Shown here: piece by piece, positions 1 through 11,376 of the stretch | Layout of the letters: each line of letters starts with the position of its first letter | Numbering within the stretch: position 1 is the stretch's first letter | From: Rhea pennata | Taxonomy: Eukaryota; Chordata; Aves; Rheiformes; Rheidae | DNA: 64,000 nucleotides | Assembly (NCBI RefSeq): GCF_028389875.1 | Contig: NC_084663.1 | Span: 118,443,801 to 118,507,800, forward strand | Direction: 5' to 3' | Notes under the pieces: model-generated | Databases searched by the model: none | The model's input: only the letters and a program-made list of their open reading frames with translations | What the model was told of the DNA's origin: nothing | Translations under genes and position numbers: made by a program

Positions 1-2890
1 CTTGAATTGATTCAGAATTAGCCCTTTCTAACAATACGGTGAACATCCCTGTGTGGTGTTGGGGGGGGGGTTTCCAACGCAGAAGTGTGAACAGAGGGTC
101 CAATGCTATCGTGGTGGCCAGGGAAAATGGCTGATGTTTGTTAGATTTGTTGATTATGGAAGTTTTGTAGCTTGGCGTTTAATATTGAACAAATTGCCAG
201 CTTGGGTCTGCACAATTACTGTCTGGATTGATAAATGCCTCTTTAATTGACAAAGCTTGCGTGAGATGAACTTTTAAATCACAGCATTTCCACACAATAC
301 AGTGTGAAATTTCTTTCCCTTTTCTTCTTTTAAATGAGTCACAAAGAACTTGATGTAAGATATATTGCTATCTTCTTTTTAAGTGGAGTCAGAATGGCTG
401 TACCATAGCCTAATATTGCCAGTATTTGGTGCCAACACTTTGATCCATACACATGAACTGGATATAGACATAAGAGCTTACTAAACAAACTGGACAGGGT
501 CCCAGTGGGAACACTCAAAAATGTATTAATCAAAGTCAAGCGGCTGAGCAAATTGAACCAGTTCATTAATTATGAAAATTCTCTCACGAAGTGACATGTT
601 GTTAACTGTGTGGAGACTTAACACATTTTAATCTGCAAAGCTTTTTCCATACATGCAAAATTTAGTTACAAAGGGGAATTTTCTTTTTTTCTTCTCTTTC
701 TTTGAATAATAAAAAAAAAAAGTAGCATAAATAGCATGTGGTCATAGTTACACATAGGAAATTGCCCTCAGAAAGGCTGCTGTGCAAAGGTAGGTGTATC
801 AAACAGGCAGGAGGTCATGGCAAAATGCTGTATTCAGCAACTTTGGGAAGCAAATTCTTAAAGGGAAGAGGAGGCAACCTGCTGGCTGTACTGCAGGGAG
901 ACTCCATGAGCCTCTACAGGTGAAAACCTATGCTTGCACCAGCCTCCCAACTTCCTTTACCCAAGCTGCTGAGCTCTTTGCCCTTACAATCAGAATGGGG
1001 TTTCAGGATCTTCTGGAAGGCCAAAGCTCTGTTTTACTGCAGCTCTTCAAGGGCCAGGCTAAATACAGGGAGCACAGCGACACTGCCCTGGTCGAGCTTT
1101 GCATGGGCAGAAGCAGGGGCTGGTGACTGCCTGGGCCAGACAGGAGGGAGCCTCACCAGCCCTGTGATGCCCAGATCCAGAGCAGTAAGATCTTCTGCAA
1201 AGAGGTGCATGAAGCTGTAGTCATTTCCATGCAGGGAAAAGGCATAAAAGCCTTAATGTCTGTGTGGGACATGCTATTCCTGCCAGGCAGCTTCCTACTG
1301 AGGAAAGGAATGGAGCAGGAGACAGGTAACTTTGTAATGTGCTCGTGCAAGTGAAGGCCATGGTCTCCCGCGAATCCCACGTCCCTTGCAGAAAGGATGA
1401 GGACATGTGGGGAGAGGAGGAGACACCAAGCTGCCCCGGTGCCGTTTGCAGGCAGCCAGAGCAGCAGCACTCACCTGTGCAGCGCTGCCTCTGCAACCCT
1501 GGCACCAAAACCCAGGGAAAGGAGCTGGGTTACCTAATTTTGCCCATTTTGAGCTACAGCTGTCATTTAACACACTCAGTTACCCCCAGAATTATTTTTG
1601 CTCCCTGCTTACCAGAGCAGCATTCGGTCAGTTGCTTTGCCTCTCCGCGCTGCAGTCACTTCATCTGCAAAAGAAAAATAGCAATGTCATCTTTGTAAAA
1701 CAGCATGCATCCTACTGGTGACTAATGTATCGTAAAAGAGCTATATATAATAAATAATAAAAACTCACATTTATATGCTCTTTATTGGCTTGGAGAAAGA
1801 GGAAATAAGAGAGGAAATGTTTCCTTATTTTGATCAATAGTCTGAAAACATCACAGGCAACTGTTTTTCAAGAGTTTTTGCTTGGTGGATTCTGTTGCCT
1901 TTAGTAGACCCCTTAAATACAGACCAGAAATCCACAGACATCCACAAACTGCCAACCAGAAACAAATAGCAGGCAATATGGCTTCCCTTTCTCCCAGCAA
2001 TAGAATAGAAAGAATTGCCCCCAGATTAAATCTTGGAGCAAGGTGGATATTTTTTAGAGGAACTCTGGCTGAATCAGGTCTCAGAATTAATAGCAAGAAA
2101 TACCCTGAAACTCCTAGGAGAGATGCAAAGCATATATGCTGCCAGTTCCCATAGAAGAGGAAGAATGGAGAGTAATATAAGTACGTGTTATCAAATTATA
2201 CTGGGTTATTTTTGATACTGTGATTGTGATAACCATTTCCATAATACATACTTTAACCTAATCTTTAGGTCTTAAGCAGTTCTGTAGACCATGTAATTCT
2301 GAGAAAATTACAAGGACATGACTTCAAATTTTTCTGCATTTCAGACCGATTTGAGTAAAACTATCTTCCTAGTGCAGGAAAGAAGAGATAAATAACTTTT
2401 CTAAGGTAAAGAACAATGGCAAATTACAATATGCAGATAGCCCAATTTAGCAAGCTCCTTCTGATGACAGCTGGTTTTGAAAAAGAGTAAGAACCTGTTT
2501 CTCATCAGATAGATGCATTTAATTGAAAAAGTGAGTTTTATTCAAAGTTTTCAGATTTTTTCTGGGTATTTTCTGCTTCTTCTCAAGATTTCCTCTTGGT
2601 TTTTCACTTTTCCATTTTTCCAAGTACCCTATAACCTATCACAATTTGCCCTTATCAGAAACATTTCTTCTTTTTCTTTCCTTCTTCCCTCGACTGTGAG
2701 AATTGTGAACAAATGGCCACTTGGGTATTTCTTGCTATAGGGCTTATTCTTATCAGAAAAGAGCAAAACATTTTATCTCTGCATTTCCAACATAAAAACA
2801 TGCAAGAATGACGCCATATTTTGTCATTTTTTATATAAAGCCTCAGTCTCACTTCAGCTAATTTCAGCCTTCCAGAAGTTAGATGTTCAG

Positions 2891-3036
2891 TCTAAGCCAG
2901 CCGTTTGGGCTTCCTCCATAATCAGTGGAGACAGACACGGGCCCTGGTGGATTCATCCTACCTGTCTTAGTCACCTCCTTTAGGATGGGATGAATCACAT
3001 TTGCCAGAGCCTGGGAGGTTGAACTGCTGGCTTAGA
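2891..3036. repeat. Imperfect inverted repeat / long hairpin
   Basis: The 11-base end TCTAAGCCAGC (2,891-2,901) is matched by its exact reverse complement GCTGGCTTAGA (3,026-3,036). Inside it, GATTCATCC (2,950-2,958) pairs with GGATGAATC (2,988-2,996) around a loop of about 29 bases. The two stems have centres about 10 bases apart, so one arm carries an indel. It could be an old foldback (MITE-like) element with terminal inverted repeats or a structured RNA. No target-site duplication is obvious and no family was recognised. Confidence 0.5.
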
Positions 3037-6000
3037 TTAAACCCTGAACCTTGAGAGAGAGAAAGCTTGGCTGGAGGAATTCCACCCAAAGTAAAAATAC
3101 ACGTTATGAAAAATATCACTGTTTTTGACACAAAACATTCAAATGCATTTAGGCAAAATTTGGGGCCATTTTAACTGGTAATATTTTTTTCTATATTTCG
3201 TCCAGATTTACTCTTATAGATGTTCTGCTTCACACTTCCTAGTTTTTCCAAGTTGTTATGCAATTCTTCCCTGAAAATGTGTTTTTTTCCATCCCCAATT
3301 CAAATTTAAGTTTAATGGTAAGAATTCAACATTTTGGGTGAAATAAAATTCACTTTTGCACAGCTCTCTTGAGTAATTATTATTCACTGAAGTACTTCAT
3401 CGATTTCAAGACACGTCACGTATCAAAGCTGTTGATGTGGGAAATATTTCAAGAGAAAGAGTTGTTTCAACAGCTAAAAAAGGAACCTGTTTATCTTCTG
3501 TGAAGAACCCAGTGGTATGGGAGGTATCATCTGAGAGGCTGATTTTTTCACTGACTTAGGGAGCCATTCTGAGAAGGGAGCAGCTGGATATTATCTCCAC
3601 AAGTGACTCCAAACCAGAGAACAGTGACCATCCTTTCGCCTTTCCTAAAGACTAGTCAGATGAAAGAGGATATTTAGGCCACCTTTCTTACGTGGTCCTA
3701 ATCCTTTAGCTGAAGTCCTCCTGACAGTCAGATAAGCACTATTTTCTGACAAAACCCCTTTTCTAAAATGGTAGCGATCAGTGATTAAGGTACTGTTTGG
3801 TACATCTAGTTTATATATATTTAAGTATAACTATTCTTAACCAGCACTGCTGTGACATACTCGCATCTTGTGAGCATTAAATTTACCCTTTACTTAAGAA
3901 GCTACTGAGGACAAACCTCTACCGAGGAATAATTATTTGGCAGCCTCAGGGAAGATATGAGATTATCTAATGGTACCGCGGAGTGAGTTGTGTCACCAGC
4001 AGGTCATGCTAGCTCTTCCCCAGTGGAGAAAACTTCATTCCTACGTGATAAGAACCTATTGCCTAAATGCTCGTTTCTCAGAGAAAATGACATTTTCTAA
4101 AACATCTGAAGCATTAAAAATTAAATTCAAGATTTGGATGATAGGGTTATCGGCTTTGCTCAGCAGAGTCTGCTAGTATGGGAGGACAAGGACATGACTT
4201 TACTCATGGAAGAAGGAAGGTGGGGGCTTTTTTACTGATAACATTTACAAACCAAATGAAATAACTCTGTATGTTACTACTTATAGTAATGTTTTCTTAC
4301 ATATGAAGTCATATAGTTAAATCAGCCAAAAGAACTACTAACATAGACACCTAGCAACATCTAGTGACCAGATTAAGCTAATGCAAGAAAATATTAGGAA
4401 TGAACTTTTACACGAGCTCTTCCAAATGTACTTGACTCTGATTTTGTAAATGAAACTGAGGCTAAAATTAAAACCTTGATTTTGGTCTAAAGCATCATCA
4501 AAGTTTTGTTCCAGCTAGAAATCATTCAATTCCCACATAGAATGTATTAGCTTTAAAATAGCCATTTTCTTTAGCAACATTCAGAATTTGAGAGAAAATG
4601 CTGTCTTCCTAAAAATGTTTCCCAAATTCAACACAGCCTAACGGGTAAAAAAATATATGTGAAATTATTTTAAGAAGTTGTTACATTAATCAAATTTCTG
4701 CATATCATATCCTGCTTTTAAGGAGCAGTGATGGTGTAGAGCCCTTGAGAGCCTCATGATATCGACTGAGAACTGTGCTGTGCCTTTGTTTAGGAGTTCA
4801 GAATTCAATACAGAACCTATTAAAACATAATCAATAAGATATTACAAGCAATATGTTTAACAGATAGTGGCTACCCTGTCTCTTTGTATGTGTGTGAGAG
4901 TTATAAAATACAACATTTATATACATATAGCAGCAGAACTATGGGTTTGGGGGTTCCTTTTGCTTTTTCAATATTGCTCTTATTTGGTGTAAAACATAAA
5001 TAGAGGCAGAAGACTTGCTGATGCTTTTTTAAACAGTTCCATCGAGCAGCCGTTTCCTATATTCATTTATCAAAAACTGGTAGGGAAAAGTATGCAATTC
5101 TTTGGGTGAACAAATTACCAACAAAGAAACAAAAGTAGCAAATATGTGGCTGGGTACATCAGTAATTTCAAAGCTAAATCTCAGGGGCCTACTTCTGAAT
5201 TTGTTACATGCCCACAAATCTCAGCGCTTGCCACTTTCAGAGTATTAATTCCAACTAAAACAGGATTCAGATTTAAAGCATAATGGCCACTCTTGGTTGC
5301 CACCGTATATGTGTAACTCGTAGCTCAGAATAAAAAATGCCTTCTCTGGATTATTTAGCTCTTTTCAAACTACAGGAACTTTTTGAGGATAGCTGTTCCA
5401 GACTGAACCCATGCACACACAGCAAGTCTCCGAGGCAGACTGAGCTATAATAATCACAGGAGAAAGCAACAGGGAGTCGGACTGGGAATATCTTCTTGCA
5501 ACATATGTCGAATTCTTCCTTTGCGGGTTAGTTGCCCCTTTGCACTCCTGGAACGCTGGAGGTCTGACCACAGATACAGCTTAGCATCCAAGATGCGTAA
5601 GAGGCTCCTGACGCTGTTCTCCCCCTCTCTGGTCTCTCACGCGGTATAAACATGGCAAGGCTTCCAGTTGAAACCTACTTTGGAAGAGTTTCTGCTTTTA
5701 TTTAGGAAGGTCACGGCAACGTCAAAAGGGAAGAACGAACATCTAATGAACTGAGCAATGCAGGTCGTTGTGGCCACCAAAGCCAGGCAGCTCTCAGCAA
5801 GGCCACAGAAGTGGATGAAGCAGCAGAGGACTGGGCAGCAGCACAAGGTCTTTTACAGTGATTCTCCCAACGATTTTACAGTCTTATAGTTAGTGGTGCT
5901 CTTGCCTGATGCGAGTCTCACCTGAAAGTCAAGGCAAGGCAAAGAAGAAAAGAGAGAGGGCATTTTAAAGAAACTTTCTGCCCCCCTTCAGGAAAAGCTT

Positions 6001-8929
6001 GAAAACAGGCATCCCAAATGGTATCGTAGCAAAGAGCTGACAAAAAGAGCCCAAAATGGTCTGTGGTATTTTTTTATTGCTTTGCAGAAAAGAAAGCAAA
6101 AACACTCAATAGCTACATGTCTGATGTCAAGAAGGCTCCTGCCCCTAAGGGGTCCAAGAGAGATTTTTTTTTTGTCCTCTTTGCAACAGCTGAGACAGGG
6201 TCACCCACAGTGCAACCCTGAGTTTCCAAAACCATCCAGAACTGCCTGTCTAGCCACCAGAAAGGTTATTCCATAAGAGCTAAGCAATCTATACATTGTT
6301 ATCCAAAACAGCTTCTGCTACATGAGCTTCTACACACCAGAAATATATCCCATTCATGCCGTTTCTTTCTTTATCTAGGTGTACAAAATGACAGCCTAGG
6401 AGAAAAATAAAGTCTTGGAAAGCTGAGATCAGTTTGTTTGTGCTTTGTGGGATGAACTAAGCCAAAGACACCCTATGGCAGAGCGCTGGAGGTATAGAAG
6501 GATATTCTTAAATTCAGGTATTGTCCTGGCAAGAGACAGATAGTAAAAGTACTCAGGGTCTGTTTCAAAGATTCATGTTATCCCCCATCCACAGTGAGTG
6601 AAGCGCTGTTTTCCAAGTGATGTGTGTGGTACAGATTTAGAAAGATAAAGGCATTATCTGATTATTGTCACCTATTTCATGGGTAGCTTCTTCTTTCTGA
6701 GTATGTGGAGTTACTCATGAAGCAATTATTGATCTTTTAACTTCTGAGTGAATGCAATAGAAAAGTTCCTATGAAAATTCATTTGACTATTTAAATGAAT
6801 TTCCTATGACTCTTTCTACTAATGTTCTCATAAGTGATTTTATAGGCAAAAATGCTCATCAAGACAGAAACTCTTCAGTGAATGCTGCAGGATATATCAG
6901 AAAGCAAATTTGCATTTACAGTCAAGAGCACCGATACCAGAAATCCTGTCCAAAGAGCCAGTCAGGGGATGGATTAGTCGGGTTACAGGCAATATCCAGT
7001 TGAATCAGGTACAACTTCAAGTTTGGAACCTGCTCACCTGATCTTTGAGGGACAATTTACATATCTGCTTGAGGTCCCTGACCCAGGGATCTGGTCCTCA
7101 GCCAGCAGGGCACCCTGCTGGTACCCCGCGGGAGCTCTGTCTCGCCCATGGGGCCACGAGCACAGACTGGAGTCAGCAGCCGGAGGCCAATCTGCCTCTG
7201 CAGGCAGCAGCCTGTGGCTAGGGCAGCTCAGGACTGTTTTCCCCACTGGTATCAATTGCCTTCTCACAGCTGTACAATTTCTTTCACGTGTGCTCTTGGC
7301 CCAGCCTGAATAGCCCAGCTGATGTTACACCCTTCACGTCTAGCCTTGAAAGAAAAGCCTAGTCTTTCCTTCTGCACATATTTGCACAACTAAGAAGGGA
7401 TCTGAGATCCCCCCAGTTTCCTGAATTTTCTAGATATGTAAAGGAAGTTATTCTGAGGCATTTCTGTTACGATTTTACCCAGAGACTGCAGAAAACCCAT
7501 GGCTTGTTAGCCTGATGGAAAAGATGAAAGTCCAGTTTTGGAAAGTGGAAAGATTCCCCTGGGCAGTTCATTTTAAAAAGCAGACTTAAAGAAATAAAAT
7601 TAAATTTAAAAAGCACATAAGACAAATATCTGAGACCCATGAAATCGACATATTAGCATGCATATGATACAAAATCTCACTGTTACATATATTTAAATAA
7701 CATATCTGCTACCAAATGGTATAATCTGGCCACGTGGAAAAGAAAAAATGAGTAATTATTGTAATTCTGGGGGCCAGGAAGGTGAAACATCTCAAATTAC
7801 CCCAGACAGATGCTTCTCTGATAACGTGAGGGTACTCATAAACCTCCTTGCAAATGCCACGCAGTATCCACATGTGCCAACTTTCATTCTTTCAAAGACT
7901 TCAGAAGTCAGGCATAGTGCATATGAGCGCAGGTGATGCCTTTGATTGAGGATATTGTTATTTCTGAATGCACTTCTGTCACATTTGCTCATCTGAATGC
8001 AACCTCTGAGGAGTTATCTGCACACAAGCTGCTTTGGAGAGCGTGCAGCACAGACCTTTTCTTTTTGATATTACGTGCGTTTGTTCTCTTGAAAGGCTTT
8101 TAGCCCCGAGGTAAGGATTAGACAACAATTTAGCAGCCTTAAAAGGCATCATAAAAAAAAATAGACTCAACCGTCAGCTTCAGAAGAAAGAGGCCTCATT
8201 TGGTCTTCAAGGGTGTTGCATTGTTTTCTGTGCTAAGTTTACTGCTGAGTATGGCAGATGCAAATCAGAATCATATTGTAAACTGAGTAAATCTTGAAAA
8301 TCCACCAGCGTAATATCTCTGTAGTGTTTTTGTTCCTCACACACCTGATTTGTAGTTCACCTGAACAACAGATTAAAAAGAGCATTTTGAGCAGCACACT
8401 TTGAAGTGAAACACCAAAAGGGAGCCCACTGCATCACCCACCCAGAAATCAAAAAGCACTTCCGTGAGTTGTGGCTCTGAGGCAGCAGCCAGTCTGCATG
8501 CGTCGGACCCTCTCACCAGCCCTCTGGGGAATATTCACCCCCTCCCAAGACAACAAGAACTGTGCAAATCAGAGGGCTCTGATTTTGTCTAATTCCAAGG
8601 GAAATGGAAGACAGTAATATCAGATAGTAAAGAGTAATATGCAGAGGAACATCATTATAGGTTGAGACTGGCCAGCGTGGAAGAAATGGGAGATAACTCT
8701 GGATATGATCCACTGAGCCAAAGCATACTAGCATGGCTTTTCATTGAGGATTGACTTTCTGTTGAAGCCCCTCAGATAACTGTACTTCCCTTTGCATGGC
8801 TAGGACATATTGCACAGCTTTCTCCAGACAGTGCTGGTGGTGCAAACAGTGCACTTTTACACGCTCTCTGAAGCTTGAGCTAACATCAGCAAAGACAGCC
8901 ATAGGCCTGGTATGTCTGCAAAAATAAGC

Positions 8930-9150
8930 TCAGGATTTGGCATTTATGAAATATTGATGCAAAATGGCTCACCAACAATTTGTACATTAGAAAAAGCAAT
9001 TAGTGCAAGAGAAAATGTAGCCTGTTTTAAATCAATGATGTGCCAAAAATGATGTTATAGATTAAATTAGTGATAAGTGTAATTAATGCCCAGGTTTGAT
9101 GCAGAGGTACATAAAGCAGCTATTAAGCTCCTTTATGGAACTAGGCAATT
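8930..9150. promoter_or_regulatory. AT-rich block, possible conserved noncoding element
   Basis: This block is rich in homeodomain-type cores: several ATTA/TAAT words, including AATTAGTG, TAAATTAGTG and TGTAATTAATG near 9,000-9,090, plus a TGATAAGTG GATA-type word near 9,070. It carries no homopolymer or repeat signature and no open frame. The texture resembles vertebrate conserved noncoding elements, but conservation cannot be judged from one sequence. Confidence 0.2.
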
Positions 9151-10443
9151 AAAACAGTGAGAGCACCCGTTGTTGGTCCAAACACCAGCACGGAGTTAGC
9201 CCTCAGTGGAAACTGAACCACTGGGATTGATACAAAAATTTAGAGGTTAGGTTATTGATCAATGGAACTGAGTTTTGCATTGCTTTTTTTGAACGGAGTT
9301 CGAGAGAAAACAGAAAAGCTAACAAAGAAGGCAGCAAGGAAGTACCAAGCAGAGGAGTTGTGGCAGCTCAGCACAAAGATAAAGTTGAGACAGGGAGTTT
9401 TTAAAGCAAGCACTGTCAGGACAGGCTTGAATCTGTTGCAAAGATGCTATCTCTTGCTTCATCAAAGACATAAGACATTGATTCAAGCCTCAGTTTCTAA
9501 TGGAAAACACCTGATGGGGCCAGACTACTTCCTAAATGCTTGACTCCAAAAAAAGAGATAACAGGATCTTCTCATCAGCACTGAGATCCTCTTCAGAGCA
9601 TTATTTCTCAGAACACGCTTCTCCAGGCATGGTAGCAAAGGGGCAGACCCCATGTCTATCTCAGCCTGGTGACAAAGTTAGAAAGCTAGCCTCCCTGGGA
9701 TCCTCTTCATACTGTCATTGGGGACTGACAGACTCCTTCACGTCACAGACCAGATAGTCTAATTTGCACCTGAGCCCACTCCTCCACAGAGGACCACAAG
9801 CTGTCTCTTAAATCATAGGCCTTGGTTTCAAGCTGGAAGTCAGACGCTACAAAAACCAGCCTTTAGCTCTAAAGACCTGAGCCTTCTCCTCATGATGCCA
9901 TTTACCACATCAGCATCTTCTCTGTCTGCTTTTGGGAGAAGATGAGGAATTCGATAGAGGAAATGGACCACTGTTAACTAGGAGAAATGGCTGGTTTAGT
10001 TAAATGAAGCCAGTTTCACCTTTTCCTAGTACAGAGACAAGCAACACACTCCCTAAAGGTAGTACACAAGGTTGCCCCTCAAGCAACTAAATAAAGCTAG
10101 CAGGCTTCGCTCTTTAAATGGGTTGTAAATCAGCTCGGTAGAGACTTAGTCCATAATGTTCCTATTATTATACTACTATGGTTACAGTTTGACATGTCAC
10201 TGACAACATTTATGTTTTTTCTCACTGAAGAGGAAGGGGAATCCATTGTGTAAAAATCACTGGTTCTTCCTCAAAGTTTTGCTACTTTTTGGAATGGTTG
10301 ACTAGGCAGCCTATATTACTGCTAAGTTCTTTCAGCTTATAAGAGAATAAAGATTTGCCTGTTAATGTTGCAGAATTTTATAGCTAATTATGCTGTTAAG
10401 TATGCTGTGCTCTAATCCTTTGGGGAAAGAAAGAAAAAGTGAT

Positions 10444-10560
10444 TTTATAGAATCTTAGGATAATTAAGATTTGAAAAGACCTTGGGAGGTCACCAAGTCA
10501 AATCCCTTGCTTAAAGCAGGTCCAACCAGGTCAGAGTGGACTGAGATCAAGCTGGACATG
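10444..10560 (-). mobile_element. Decayed CR1 LINE 3' end, antisense
   Basis: The plus strand reads like the reverse complement of a CR1 3' terminus: a TAGAATCTTAGGAT start, then a 'GAAAAGACCTTGGGAGGTCA' segment, then 'CTTGCTTAAAGCAGG' and 'TCCAACC'. These follow the order known for avian CR1 tails (AATCATAGAAT, AAGACC..AGGTCATC, TGCTCAAAGCAGG). It is much more diverged than the copy at 52,040. The boundary on the right is unclear; similarity fades after about 10,560. Confidence 0.7.
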
Positions 10561-10831
10561 GAAATGATTATGGGATTATTTGGTCATTATCTGGCCACCA
10601 AATCATGGACACAAAGCAACACTCTATAAAAGAGATAAGAATGAGTCAAAACAGCAAAGCTCTGCAATCAAGTCTGTGAAAAAATATTTGGGAAGTATTA
10701 GGATAAGTTAGGTTAAGACAGGACAGCATTGCATAGGCTAGCATAGAACAGAATTCCCTATTGAATTCTTCAGTTGCTGAGACACCTTCCCAAAAGGGTT
10801 TGGTATTGTTTTTTGACACGCAAATATTGGG

Positions 10832-10852
10832 AAAAAAAAAAAAAAAAAAAAA
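10832..10852 (+). repeat. Poly(A) tract, A21
   Basis: Uninterrupted run of 21 A. No retroposed gene body was recognised immediately upstream, so it is treated as a simple homopolymer. Confidence 0.9.
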
Positions 10853-11016
10853 GTTCCAGTAAACTCAAAGTAATCTTTCAAGCAAGTGTACGGGATTTTC
10901 ATCCAGATCTTGATGCTTGGCCCCTACATACTCTAATGAAATATGAAGTGTGTGTCCCAGGTAAACCAGCAAGTTTACCCAGCAGACAAATCTCAGAGAG
11001 CACCAGCATAATGAAG

Positions 11017-11044
11017 AGAACTTTATTGTTGACAATAAAGTTCT
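11017..11044. repeat. Perfect 13-bp inverted repeat, 2-base spacer
   Basis: AGAACTTTATTGT (11,017-11,029) and ACAATAAAGTTCT (11,032-11,044) are exact reverse complements separated by TG. Each arm carries AATAAA on one strand, so a canonical poly(A) signal faces both ways. Confidence 0.9.
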
Positions 11045-11362
11045 TTATTTATTGTTTATAGTTTAACATGAGAAAGCAAATGTAGAACTTCATGGTTGAG
11101 AGAAACCATAGATATTTATGCTGACTAGAGGGCAGAGGAAAATTCAGTATAATTGCATTCATGAAAAAGCTCAAGTATATCATTTTGGAAAGTACTAAAT
11201 AAAATGGTTTATCAAAAACTGCATATTGGTGAGGGTAATGTAGCATTACCATCAATACAGACACTCACACTATTACTTGCACACAATGACGCCAGTAACT
11301 TAGTAGCTTTGGAAAGAAGTACCTTGACTTTCCCAGATTTTAATTAATCAGTCTTAAATGAC

Positions 11363-11376
11363 TGACTAATTAGTCA
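11363..11376. repeat. Perfect 14-base palindrome
   Basis: TGACTAATTAGTCA is its own reverse complement and contains the TAATTA homeodomain dimer core flanked by TGAC/GTCA half-sites. Function is not shown. Confidence 0.85.

Larger units (their letters stand above)
1..10443. other. Intergenic desert, no gene seen
   Basis: No frame exceeds about 100 codons, no frame resembles a known protein, and no exon with matching splice signals was recognised. The stretch holds a G10 run at 61-70, a hairpin-forming element at 2,891-3,036 and a TAAT-rich AT block at 8,930-9,150, the last two listed separately. The region 850-1,560 and the region 7,030-7,310 are locally GC-richer and hold short overlapping frames on both strands, the usual sign of chance frames. 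By synteny with human this is the RUNX1-side flank of SETD4, where distal regulatory elements would be expected. Confidence 0.6.
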
